A stretch of 64,000 nt of DNA from Tunturiibacter empetritectus. Its GTDB lineage: Bacteria > Acidobacteriota > Terriglobia > Terriglobales > Acidobacteriaceae. Both the position numbers and the translations under genes were made by a program. Below are positions 9,342 through 17,827 of the stretch, piece by piece. Position 1 is the stretch's first letter, and each line of letters starts with the position of its first letter. The stretch covers positions 1 through 64,000 of the forward strand of contig NZ_JACCCU010000004.1 of assembly GCF_013410875.1 (NCBI RefSeq), in the 5' to 3' direction. Below the pieces are notes generated by a model. It made no database searches. It was given only the letters and a program-made list of their open reading frames with translations, and was not told the origin of the DNA.

Positions 9342-10580
9342 GTGGTCGCCTTCCTTAGTCGCATCTTTCGAGCGTTTCGGTACCGTGATTTTCGGATCAT
9401 GTGGCTGGGAGCGTGTGTTTCCACCATTGGGACCTTTGTGCAGCAGTTCGCGCAAAGCTGGCTTGTCTATGACCTGACCAAAGACCCTTTTTACCTTGGG
9501 CTCGATCTCTTTCTGGGACAACTGCCGATTATGCTCTTTTCTCTTGTCGGTGGTGTTTTTGCGGACCGTTTGGATCGAAAGAAGATGCTGCTCTCTTCGC
9601 AGTACATCCAGATGATCTGCGCCTTCGTGCTGGCAACATTATTCGCTACCCATGCGGTCAAGGTCTGGCACATCCTGACCTTGTCTTTCGTCGTTGGGGT
9701 TGGGCAATCGTTTGGCGGACCCGCCTATTCAGCCCTGTTGCCCACGCTGGTGGAACCTGAAGACCTTGCCAATGCAATTTCGATGAATTCAATTCAGTTT
9801 AACCTTGCGCGCATTATTGGTCCGACCCTTGGAGGTCTCGCGTATACCGTCTTCGGCGCGACGTGGTGTTTTGCACTGAACGGCTTCTCCTATGTCGCGG
9901 TCATCATTTCACTCTTTGTGATCAGGGCGCAGTTCGTTGCACCCAAGACTCAGATGTCCGTTTTGAAGAGCATGAAGGAGGGAATCACCTTCATCAGAGA
10001 TCGTGAAGGTTTGACTCCGCTCGTCGTGCTGGCGTTTTGCACAACCCTGTTTGGCTTTTCTCTGACTGGATTTCTTCCTGTGATTGTACGGACGATCTTT
10101 CACAGAGGTCCAGGAACCTATGAGCTTTTGCTGGTTTTCTCAGGTGCTGGATCGATCTGTGGAGCGCTATTGGTCGCGGCGATGGAGAAGTTGAAAGGAC
10201 AGGGTCGTATGGCAGTGCTCGCCTTGTTCGCACTTGGGCTTACGACGGCTGGATTCGCATTCTCGAAGTGGCTCCCGATCTCCTGCATTCTGATTTTTCT
10301 TGCCGGCATGGCCGTAATGGCGTCCGCTTCTCTTATGTTGTCGGTGGTGCAACTTATTGTGGTTGACTCAATGCGAGGGAGGGTGATGAGCGTCTACAAC
10401 CTGGCATTTCGCGCTGGAATACCGCTAGGGGCGCTGATTCTAGGGAAGTTGATTCCGATTCTCGGCATTTCGACCGCTGTTGCGGGATTCGGATTGTCTC
10501 TTGTGGGTGTTGCGGGTTATTTCCTAATCGTCATGACCAAGGCGCCTACCTTTCAGCGGCAGGTCAAGTCAGGTGTGTGA
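9342..10580 (+). CDS. MFS transporter of the transmembrane secretion effector (MFS_3 / EntS-like) type
   Basis: A 412-residue integral membrane protein with about 12 hydrophobic segments. The N-terminus FRAFRYRDFRIMWLG and the loop GGVFADRLDRKKML are typical of the MFS_3 group, which includes the enterobactin exporter EntS. Such proteins export siderophores or other small molecules; the substrate is unknown. An in-frame TAG at 9333 means translation must start at GTG 9342 or further in; GGAG at 9326-9329 is about 12 bases upstream of the GTG. The gene converges on the P450 gene, with 49 bp between them. Confidence 0.88.
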   Translation: MVAFLSRIFRAFRYRDFRIMWLGACVSTIGTFVQQFAQSWLVYDLTKDPFYLGLDLFLGQLPIMLFSLVGGVFADRLDRKKMLLSSQYIQMICAFVLATLFATHAVKVWHILTLSFVVGVGQSFGGPAYSALLPTLVEPEDLANAISMNSIQFNLARIIGPTLGGLAYTVFGATWCFALNGFSYVAVIISLFVIRAQFVAPKTQMSVLKSMKEGITFIRDREGLTPLVVLAFCTTLFGFSLTGFLPVIVRTIFHRGPGTYELLLVFSGAGSICGALLVAAMEKLKGQGRMAVLALFALGLTTAGFAFSKWLPISCILIFLAGMAVMASASLMLSVVQLIVVDSMRGRVMSVYNLAFRAGIPLGALILGKLIPILGISTAVAGFGLSLVGVAGYFLIVMTKAPTFQRQVKSGV

Positions 10581-10629
10581 CACGGGTAGACGCCAAGGAA
10601 TGCTTGCAGTAATAGATTGACGCCGGACT

Positions 10630-12000
10630 TTATTTTGATACCGGGACTTCGCGTGCGACTGCCTTGGTGAAGGTCATGCGGATTCCGTGCTTGGGACGCA
10701 GGATGACCATTGGACGCGCTTCGATCGTCTGGTCCGGGACCAGCTGAAAATCGTAGGTTCTGAGGAGTTCGCTCAGAATCATGAGAATCTGCAGCATGGC
10801 ATAGTGATTGCCAATGCAGACCCGGGGTCCACCTCCGAAAGGCAGGTAGGTGAATGGCGTTCGCAACTTCTCATTTGCTTTGAGGAAACGCTCCGGGTCG
10901 AAGCTCTCCGGGCTTGGCCAGTAGTGGGGCGTATGGTGCGCGCCGTAGACGAACACAATGACAGTCGATCCTTGAGGAATGGCGATGTCGCCTACGCGGT
11001 CGTCCGCGATAGCCATGCGATCGACCATCCAGAACGGTGGGTAGAGTCGGAGCGCCTCGTAGATGACCTGAGTCGTGAACTCGAGCCTGGTGACGTCGCC
11101 GAAGCTCAGAGACGCATCGCCCAAGACGGAATCGAACTCCTGACGTACTCGCTCGAGAGTATCCGGACGCGAGCTTAGAAGATAGAGAAGCCACGATAGA
11201 GCATTCGACGAGGTTTCATGGCCGGCAACTAGAAGTTGCATGCTCTCGCTCAGAACCATCTCGTCGCTCATGCCTTCGCCATCACTGTAGCGAGCGTCCA
11301 TCAAGGTCTGCAGCAGATCGTTGCCGGGTGCCTGCTGGCGACGTGTCTTGATGTAGTCCATCAGAATGGCGTCGGCGTGGGTCCGCATCTCTTCGTGTCT
11401 GCGGAGTTCGCCGGAGACCTCAAACCAGGGATTCAGGTAGGGCTGAATGGTCTGCCTAACGATAAATTCCTGGACGGTGCAGATGGTATGGCTTACGGTG
11501 TCGATGTCTTCGTCCTTCAGCTTGGCGCCAAAGAGCGAACGGGCGACCATGGCGAAGGTCATCTTCATCAGATGGGGGTAGATATCGACAGGGCCGAGCT
11601 GGATTTGCCGGTTGAAGTCCAGCATCGACTCGGCGAGGGAGTCCTGCATGATCGCGGACAGGGCCTCAAGCTGCTTTCGGTCAAAACCTTTCTGAATGAG
11701 ACGCCGCTGTGTGCGCCAGGGGTCCCCGTGGGTGGTGAGAAGACCCTTGCCAAGGAAGTGGCCCATCCGCTTTACTTGAATTTCGGACTTCTGATAATTT
11801 TCCGAGTTGGTCTTCAATACATGCTGCATGACGGCGGGATTGGTCGTAACGATGGCCTCTTTAATGCCGCCTAAATAGAAGCGAAACGTGTCGCCGAAGA
11901 GTTCGGTGTACTTTGACAAGACCTGCACAGGATTGGCGGCCATGGCACGCGAATCTGCGAAAGAGCGAAGTCGTGAGACAGCAGGTATGGGTGTGGGCAA
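10630..12000 (-). CDS. Cytochrome P450 monooxygenase
   Basis: A 456-residue soluble-type P450. The oxygen-activation motif AGHETS is at 259-264 in the I-helix, the ExxR motif EALR at 315-318, the PERF region (DPERF) at 368-372, and the heme-binding loop FGGGPRVCIG at 388-397 with C395 as thiolate ligand. It resembles the CYP4/CYP102-like fatty acid hydroxylase branch, but the substrate is not settled by sequence. The assigned start is TTG 12000 because no ATG precedes the conserved N-terminus; ATG 11943 would cut into it. The gene lies 103 bp downstream of the desaturase gene on the same strand, probably co-transcribed, and is divergent from the acyl-AMP ligase/ACP/reductase gene, suggesting a tailoring oxidation of a fatty acyl substrate. 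Confidence 0.92.
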   Translation of the reverse strand: MPTPIPAVSRLRSFADSRAMAANPVQVLSKYTELFGDTFRFYLGGIKEAIVTTNPAVMQHVLKTNSENYQKSEIQVKRMGHFLGKGLLTTHGDPWRTQRRLIQKGFDRKQLEALSAIMQDSLAESMLDFNRQIQLGPVDIYPHLMKMTFAMVARSLFGAKLKDEDIDTVSHTICTVQEFIVRQTIQPYLNPWFEVSGELRRHEEMRTHADAILMDYIKTRRQQAPGNDLLQTLMDARYSDGEGMSDEMVLSESMQLLVAGHETSSNALSWLLYLLSSRPDTLERVRQEFDSVLGDASLSFGDVTRLEFTTQVIYEALRLYPPFWMVDRMAIADDRVGDIAIPQGSTVIVFVYGAHHTPHYWPSPESFDPERFLKANEKLRTPFTYLPFGGGPRVCIGNHYAMLQILMILSELLRTYDFQLVPDQTIEARPMVILRPKHGIRMTFTKAVAREVPVSK

Positions 12001-12103
12001 CGTTACGTCTCGCTTCCGAGGTGCTTCAGGAGAACAGTAGGAGATCTCATGTGGTTTGTCTGAAGTAGTGGGCCTGGTTAGTTCCAGGCGAGGACCGAGG
12101 CGG

Positions 12104-13240
12104 TCACCCTTCGGTTCCCAGTTGCTTCAAAAGTATCAGATGATGCCAGACTGCACGAGTCATCGTGGGATGTTGCCGGTAGGGAACGCCAAACTCTTCC
12201 GCGGTTTCTTTCACAATTTGGGTGAGCGGTGCGTAGTGGGTGTGGCAGACGAAAGGACATAGATGATGTGCAATGTGATGATTGAGGCCGCCCGTGAGCC
12301 AGCCGACGATCGGATTGCTGGTCGCATAATCGGCCGTTGTCGCGAAGATGTGATAGACGCCGTTGTCGAACTCACTGCGGTCCGAGGGAAAGTAAGTGCT
12401 GTCAATGGTGTGGGTTGTCTGGAATACCAGGGATACGGTCAAACCGATGATCAGATGGACCAGCACAAACGATCCGGCGACCAACCAAGGCGATTTTCCC
12501 ATCAGCAGCACCGGCAAGATGAGCATGTAAGTGAAGTAGAACGCCTTGCCTGCAAAGAGGATGGTGTACTCGCGGTTGGGATGGTTGATGCGTCTCAGGT
12601 AGTCGTGGGTAGGTAAGAAGAACGCCTCAAAGTCCCTGACGAAGACGTAATCGAGAGAGAACATCGCGTAGAAGAACAGCGCATAGATGTGTTGGAACCG
12701 ATGCCAGCGTGCGCGGGGCTCGTGGGGCGTGAACCGAAAGATGCCACGTCCCGTAAGAGCATCGTCTTCACCATGGAGATTGATGCAGGAGTGGTGGCCT
12801 CGATGATGGAGGATGCGCCACATGTATGAGTTGATTCCGCAGACATCGAAGACGTAGTTCAGGCTTTTGTTGATGGACGATACAGACGAGATGGCGTTGT
12901 GGTTGCTGTCGTGGGCGATGTTCAGCAAAAGGAATGCCTGGGCAAGACCGCTCAAAACGTAAAGAGCGACGAACTTCCATGAATCCGGCTTGAACGCATA
13001 GAGAGCAATCCATGCGCCCACGAGCACTGCCAGCCCCGCGGCGATCTTGGTCCACATGGTGAGGTCGGCTTTGGGCGAAAGATTCTGATCGGCAAAGAAC
13101 TTGTCGAGGCGACGGCGTAGAACTTTTGGGAAAGAAGACGGGCCGGTCGCGCCGACGGACTGCCGTGCCGAAGCCTCAGAAGGTACCAGATCATCTATAT
13201 CGGGCTTTAGGGTGATTACCGCTTCGATTTCAGACGTCAC
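12104..13240 (-). CDS. Membrane fatty acid desaturase (acyl-CoA/acyl-lipid FADS type)
   Basis: A 378-residue membrane diiron desaturase with the three histidine boxes: HDSNH (110-114), HHRGHH (145-150) and HHIAHH (321-326). Hydrophobic segments lie around 64-83, 87-108, 186-203 and 228-275. There is no cytochrome b5 domain. Family members insert double bonds into acyl-CoA, acyl-lipid or acyl-ACP substrates, and relatives in terminal alkyne pathways (JamB type) make alkenes and alkynes on ACP. Translation most likely starts at GTG 13240, with GGAGG five bases upstream. First gene of a probable desaturase-P450 operon, divergent from the ligase/ACP/reductase gene across 419 bp, which suggests it modifies the acyl chain that the ligase activates. 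Confidence 0.9.
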   Translation of the reverse strand: MTSEIEAVITLKPDIDDLVPSEASARQSVGATGPSSFPKVLRRRLDKFFADQNLSPKADLTMWTKIAAGLAVLVGAWIALYAFKPDSWKFVALYVLSGLAQAFLLLNIAHDSNHNAISSVSSINKSLNYVFDVCGINSYMWRILHHRGHHSCINLHGEDDALTGRGIFRFTPHEPRARWHRFQHIYALFFYAMFSLDYVFVRDFEAFFLPTHDYLRRINHPNREYTILFAGKAFYFTYMLILPVLLMGKSPWLVAGSFVLVHLIIGLTVSLVFQTTHTIDSTYFPSDRSEFDNGVYHIFATTADYATSNPIVGWLTGGLNHHIAHHLCPFVCHTHYAPLTQIVKETAEEFGVPYRQHPTMTRAVWHHLILLKQLGTEG

Positions 13241-13659
13241 CGGAGCCTCCGCATCTTATTAAGTCGGCCCGGCGCACCCCGGTCGGTCGCATCAGCGGAC
13301 CAGGCCAGCAGCGTATCTGTGGCATCTGGTACACCATCTTCTGCGTCAACATCTCATGGTAACGCGAGGATTTATTGAGAATCAAGGAAATTCGGATTAG
13401 GCGAGGGGAGCTTATGACGGCTCGTGCTGAAAGTGGAGATCCATTGGATTGGGTCATTGCTCTGCTAACATAAACCGATCGACCGATGAATCGGCACAGA
13501 ATCTTTTAGGCCTTCCATTGTCACACTCGGCCTACACTGTAATTTCATATTCCGAGACTCAGTTGCATCACCTGACCAGGATACTGGCACGCCGTAACAT
13601 GTTTCGTGTTTTTCGTACTGAGTTTTGCTATTCAACCTCGGGGGTATTGCTGATTTATT
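13241..13659. promoter_or_regulatory. Divergent promoter region between desaturase-P450 and FAAL-ACP-reductase genes
   Basis: A 419-bp non-coding stretch from which both lipid transcription units must start. No regulator gene or clear operator was recognised. One TGGCACG match near 13584 lacks a proper TTGC partner, so it is not a sigma-54 promoter. The stretch 13490-13600 is relatively AT-rich, as expected of a promoter. Confidence 0.5.
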
Positions 13660-16600
13660 ATGGCGTCGATTTTAGACCAACTGGATAGGCTGGGAGAGCA
13701 ACACCCGCACAAACTCCTTTATTCGTATCTTGACCTGAACGGCAATACACTCGAATGCTATTCCTACGCGTCGTTTCTTAAACGGACGAAGGCCATAGCC
13801 GGTCACTTGCTAAAGGATGGTTGTTTCGCGGCGGAGGACCGGGTTCTGCTCGCTTATCCGCCGGGGCTTGAGATGATCTGCGCGTTTTTTGGTTGTGTGC
13901 GTGCGGGATTGATCCCTGTGCCCGTCTACCCTCCGAGTTCTCGTGGCTTCCAGAGCGCTCTGTACAAGATGGTCCACATCGCGAAAGATTGTCAGGCGTC
14001 CGGGATTTTGACCAGCGCAGACTACCATGCGTCTTTGAAGACAAATCTCACTCGAAGTGGAGTCTCGGCGTCGGGCGTAGACGTCGACTACATCTCCGGT
14101 CTTCCTTGGATTGTCACGGAAAAGTTCGTGGATCCGATTTCGGACGAACTTTTTTTCGGCACTTCAAAGATATTGTTTCTCCAGTACACGTCGGGATCGA
14201 CGATGGATCCCAAGGGTGTAATGGTGACGCACGAAAACATCCTGCAGACCTGTCCTCTTGTGATCGACCATCCTGACCCGGTCGTCGTATCCTGGCTCCC
14301 GCAGTATCACGATATGGGGTTGATTGGGTGCTACCTTTATCCCGCCCTGAGAGGCGGTACAACGTACGGCTTCTCTTCCATGGACTTCATCCAGCGGCCG
14401 ATTCTGTGGTTTGACACGATAACAACCTATCGTGCTACCGCGACGGCAGCCCCCAACTTCGCCTACGACTATTGCCTGCGCGCTGGGAGGTTGTCCAAGG
14501 AGAGCCTGGAAGGCTGCGATCTCAGCTCCCTGCGGGTGTTGATGTGCGCTGCGGAACCGGTAAAACCGGATACGTTCACACGGTTTCTGGAGAAGTTTCA
14601 GAGTTGCGGACTAAAGTCGGAGAGCTTTTATGCCGCTTTCGGGCTGGCTGAAAATACTCTTGCCGTTTCACTCGGCGGCCGCAATATTGTGTCCGTTAAT
14701 AAGCGTGCCCTCGCGTTGGGGAAGGCGCGTATGACGACGGAGGTCTCCGAAATCGACGGGGCTACTCAGATTGTCAGCTGCGGAACTCCGCTCGCGGGTA
14801 TAGACGTTAAGATCGTGGACCCGGAACAACACGTCGCTTTAGATTTAGGCCACATCGGTGAGATCTGGATTGCGGGAAGCGGCAAGTGTCTGGGTTACTG
14901 GAATAATCCGGAGCTTACGCTGAAGCAGTTCCGTGCACGGCTGGTGGACGATAGTCCCTATGACGATGGCTATCTTCGGACTGGCGATATGGGGTTTTTC
15001 CATGACGGCGAACTCTACGTGTGCGGTCGCATCAAGGACATGATTATCCTGCGCGGGCAGAACTATTATCCGCAGGATATCGAGAACGTCGTAGAGAGAG
15101 CGTCCGGGATAATCCGGAATAATTGCGTGGCTGCGTTCCAGATTCATGAAGACAGTGAACCGGCGCTGGCAATCGTGGCAGAAGTGAAGAACCCTAAGAT
15201 TCTTCCGGATGCGCGAAAGATAGCCGCCGCAATTCGGAGTTATCTGAACGTAGAAGTGGCATTGATCACCTTCATCGCTCCTCGAGCGATCCCGCGAACT
15301 AGTTCGGGCAAGATCATGCGTCATAAGACCAAGCACATGTGGCTGGAAGGCGAGTTTACTGTTCTCTCCGAGTTTTCGCGGGAGAAAGACGCCGGGTGCT
15401 CTGAGTCTGATTCTGATGTGAAGTCGTCTTTCGACGAGTTGAAGGCCCGGTACAACCTGACGGGCATGGAAACGTACAACCTGGTGGAAGCGGGACTGGA
15501 TTCGCTGGATCTTGTCGTCTTCATGCATGAGCTGAAGGAGCTTTTGAAGGAAAAAGGCGCGGACATGCTGGCGCGTCAGGTCGATATCGGTGTCATTCAG
15601 CAGGTCAGCGTAGCCGATTTGTTTCAACTGGCGCAACAGTTGGAGCATGCACCTGAAGAAGCATTGGTTCAGCTGCGTCATTCCATTGGGGCTTTCCGAG
15701 ATGAGCAGCGCAGAGCGGAAAAAGAGATGATGAGCAACGATAGAAATCTCATCTTCGCACCTCCGGTACCTGCACCTTTGCCTGAGCTTCCAGTCCCGAA
15801 TCATGTCCTGCTGACGGGTGGCACCGGTTTCATCGGACCGTTCCTGATGAAGAGCCTGCTGGAACAGACGCGGGCGAAGATCTACGTTCTCGTCAGGGCT
15901 TCCGACGACGATCAGGGCAGGCAGAGGCTGCGAGCGGCGATGGAGTCGATGGGGCCTTGCCCGGCAAGGCTGATGCAGATGTTTGAGGCTCGCGTTATTC
16001 CCATCTGCGGCGATCTTGGGCAGCCAATGTTGGGCCTGACGCAGGACGTCTGGGATTTTCTCGCAAGTGAAATGGACACCGTGTTTCACAATGGCGCGAC
16101 CGTAAACTACTTATTCAACTACGACCGCATGCGTGACGCGAACGTGATGGGGACCAACGAGGTCTTGAGGCTGGCATTTGAGGGACGGTCCAAGGAATTC
16201 AATTACGTCTCGACTACCTTCGTGTTCGGATGGGCTGTCAAATCGGTTTTGTACGAGACCGATTTCAACAAGAATATGGAGCTTCTCGACTTCGGATACA
16301 GCCAGTCCAAATGGGTTGCTGAACAAGTGGTTGCAGATGCCCGTAACCGAGGGCTCTCCACTCGGATCTTCCGCCCCGCTCTGGTGAGTCCCTCGGTTAC
16401 GGGCGGAGGCAACAACTTTGATATTGCCGTTCGTCTGGTAGCGTTCATGGTGAATCACGGTATAGGAGTCGATGCTCTAAACCAAGTTAGTTTTGTTCCT
16501 GCGGACATCGTGGCGAACAATATCGTTGCCATCTCCACTACTCCCGGCACGGCGAATAAGACCTATCACGTGGTGCGGGACGATTATGCGAACATGCTGG

Positions 16601-16956
16601 ATATTACGGGGCTCATTACCAAATCGACCGGGCGGCAATTCGAAATATTCAGCATTTCGGAGTTTGTTCCCGAACTGATCCGAAGATGCCGTAAGGAAGA
16701 CCTACTCTTTCCTCTGCTGGATTTTCTGGTGGGCTCGGTGGACAACATCTCGGCGATGGAGTTCAAACGGTATGACAGTTCTACTTATCAAGAGGCTCGC
16801 GATGCCTCTACATGGGGCATCGCCGATCCTTCGCTTGAGGATACGGTCGACGGCATTTTGAAATTCATGCACCGCAAGGGGATTATTTCGGTTGCGGCTC
16901 GTGAGTCTAGTACTGTTCCATCGCTCGCCGAGCCTCTTGCCTTCACGGATGCATAG
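13660..16956 (+). CDS. Single-chain fatty acyl-AMP ligase - acyl carrier protein - thioester reductase
   Basis: The 1098-residue protein has three domains. (1) An adenylation domain (about 1-575) of the FAAL class: P-loop YTSGSTMDPKGV (176-187), LRVLMCAAEPV followed by FGLAENTLAVS, and GQNYYPQDIENVV. (2) A carrier domain (about 585-680) with the phosphopantetheine serine S615 in GLDSLD. (3) A thioester reductase of the extended SDR type (about 710-1075): TGGTGFIG at 719-726, VSTTFVFG, and the catalytic pair Y880/K884 in YSQSK. By analogy with carboxylic acid reductases it should activate a fatty acid with ATP, load it on its own carrier domain and release it reductively with NADPH as an aldehyde, or as an alcohol after two rounds. 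ATG 13660 has only a weak ribosome site. The divergent desaturase and P450 are likely tailoring enzymes. The stop lies 3 bp from the end of the convergent next gene. Confidence 0.92.
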   Translation: MASILDQLDRLGEQHPHKLLYSYLDLNGNTLECYSYASFLKRTKAIAGHLLKDGCFAAEDRVLLAYPPGLEMICAFFGCVRAGLIPVPVYPPSSRGFQSALYKMVHIAKDCQASGILTSADYHASLKTNLTRSGVSASGVDVDYISGLPWIVTEKFVDPISDELFFGTSKILFLQYTSGSTMDPKGVMVTHENILQTCPLVIDHPDPVVVSWLPQYHDMGLIGCYLYPALRGGTTYGFSSMDFIQRPILWFDTITTYRATATAAPNFAYDYCLRAGRLSKESLEGCDLSSLRVLMCAAEPVKPDTFTRFLEKFQSCGLKSESFYAAFGLAENTLAVSLGGRNIVSVNKRALALGKARMTTEVSEIDGATQIVSCGTPLAGIDVKIVDPEQHVALDLGHIGEIWIAGSGKCLGYWNNPELTLKQFRARLVDDSPYDDGYLRTGDMGFFHDGELYVCGRIKDMIILRGQNYYPQDIENVVERASGIIRNNCVAAFQIHEDSEPALAIVAEVKNPKILPDARKIAAAIRSYLNVEVALITFIAPRAIPRTSSGKIMRHKTKHMWLEGEFTVLSEFSREKDAGCSESDSDVKSSFDELKARYNLTGMETYNLVEAGLDSLDLVVFMHELKELLKEKGADMLARQVDIGVIQQVSVADLFQLAQQLEHAPEEALVQLRHSIGAFRDEQRRAEKEMMSNDRNLIFAPPVPAPLPELPVPNHVLLTGGTGFIGPFLMKSLLEQTRAKIYVLVRASDDDQGRQRLRAAMESMGPCPARLMQMFEARVIPICGDLGQPMLGLTQDVWDFLASEMDTVFHNGATVNYLFNYDRMRDANVMGTNEVLRLAFEGRSKEFNYVSTTFVFGWAVKSVLYETDFNKNMELLDFGYSQSKWVAEQVVADARNRGLSTRIFRPALVSPSVTGGGNNFDIAVRLVAFMVNHGIGVDALNQVSFVPADIVANNIVAISTTPGTANKTYHVVRDDYANMLDITGLITKSTGRQFEIFSISEFVPELIRRCRKEDLLFPLLDFLVGSVDNISAMEFKRYDSSTYQEARDASTWGIADPSLEDTVDGILKFMHRKGIISVAARESSTVPSLAEPLAFTDA

Positions 16957-16959
16957 TCG

Positions 16960-17724
16960 CTATTGCTTTTTGAACACCAGCTTCTCGGTTAGGTGCTGGC
17001 CTGTCTCCAATGTCCCTGTGGTGGTTAGCGTCATCTGCTGACCATCCGCGGAGACCACCCACCGGTCCTTTTGAGTCACTTGATCGTCTCGCCGGTAAAT
17101 TGAATCTACTGTGTGTGGATCGATAAGCTGAAGCATGATGGAGTCGTTGCGGGAGTTCGCAAGAACATACTGCTTTCCGTCGAAACGGGCGGTGTAGCTG
17201 AACTCACCTGAAAAACGAACCCCACCGTTTCCGTCTGTTTCAATCTTGAGCGCCAAGCCTTGTCTCAAACGGGTCTTACTGAGATCCTGGGTCCACTCGC
17301 CGGCGAGAAGGTCCCCGGCAGTTTTTTTGCCTCCGCTTCGCGTCCACAAGGTGATCTGGTCGGCGTGGCCAGCGCTCGTAGTCGTGATCGTTAGCTCATT
17401 CCCATCTTTCGAGAGCTTTTCGCGAACCGTTGCCACGACAGCTCCATCTTTTTTTTCCTTAACCTCGGCCTGCTTTTTGTCGATCCTGCGCAATTCGACT
17501 TGATTGAACGCCAGATTGCCTGGAACTGGCGTCTCATGTCCGTCTGACTTGGCAGTGAAATCGAGGTGGGTTTCGCCGGTCATCACTACGTGCACTGCGT
17601 TATGTAGAGCCGTGACGGAGAGTTTGTTGGGAGGATTCAGGCTCGACTGCGCAGAAAAGAGCGTCCAGGAGCCAAGACGTGGATCGGCGGTTCCAGGTTG
17701 AAAGGCGGCAAGTAGTGCGAGCAA
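16960..17724 (-). CDS. Exported beta-rich protein of unknown function (two lipocalin-like repeats)
   Basis: About 254 residues, nearly all predicted beta-strand. Two similar halves each begin with a G-x-W motif (LGSWTLFSAQSSLNPP and LAGEWTQDLSKTRLRQG), a pattern common in small acidobacterial exported proteins. The function is not known. The start is odd: no ATG exists in frame. TTG 17724 begins inside a hydrophobic stretch. Extending to ATT 17739 gives LKFALLALLAAFQPGTA, a proper signal peptide, with GGAGGA (17743-17748) three bases upstream and an in-frame TGA just before it. A rare ATT start or a mutated ATG is therefore likely. It sits between the reductase and the MmpL transporter genes, suggesting an envelope or lipid-carrier role (inference). 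Confidence 0.75.
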   Translation of the reverse strand: MLALLAAFQPGTADPRLGSWTLFSAQSSLNPPNKLSVTALHNAVHVVMTGETHLDFTAKSDGHETPVPGNLAFNQVELRRIDKKQAEVKEKKDGAVVATVREKLSKDGNELTITTTSAGHADQITLWTRSGGKKTAGDLLAGEWTQDLSKTRLRQGLALKIETDGNGGVRFSGEFSYTARFDGKQYVLANSRNDSIMLQLIDPHTVDSIYRRDDQVTQKDRWVVSADGQQMTLTTTGTLETGQHLTEKLVFKKQ

Positions 17725-17827
17725 CGCGAATTTAAGAATTGATCCTCCTCATCAGACGGAACCAATTTAGCAGATTCAGAGAGCCGGGCAGGCTACCCAT
17801 CGGGTACCTGTTCGACCTCCGATCTGT

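Noticed and set aside
13584-13600. TGGCACG as a sigma-54 promoter before the ligase gene
   Set aside because: The -12 TTGC element is absent at the required spacing.
13449-13688. 79-codon open frame in the divergent lipid promoter region
   Set aside because: No ribosome site or recognisable sequence, and it overlaps the start of the ligase gene.
14845-16089. Minus-strand open frame of 414 codons
   Set aside because: Antisense to the ligase/ACP/reductase gene. It is basic, histidine- and arginine-rich, and has no recognisable domain.
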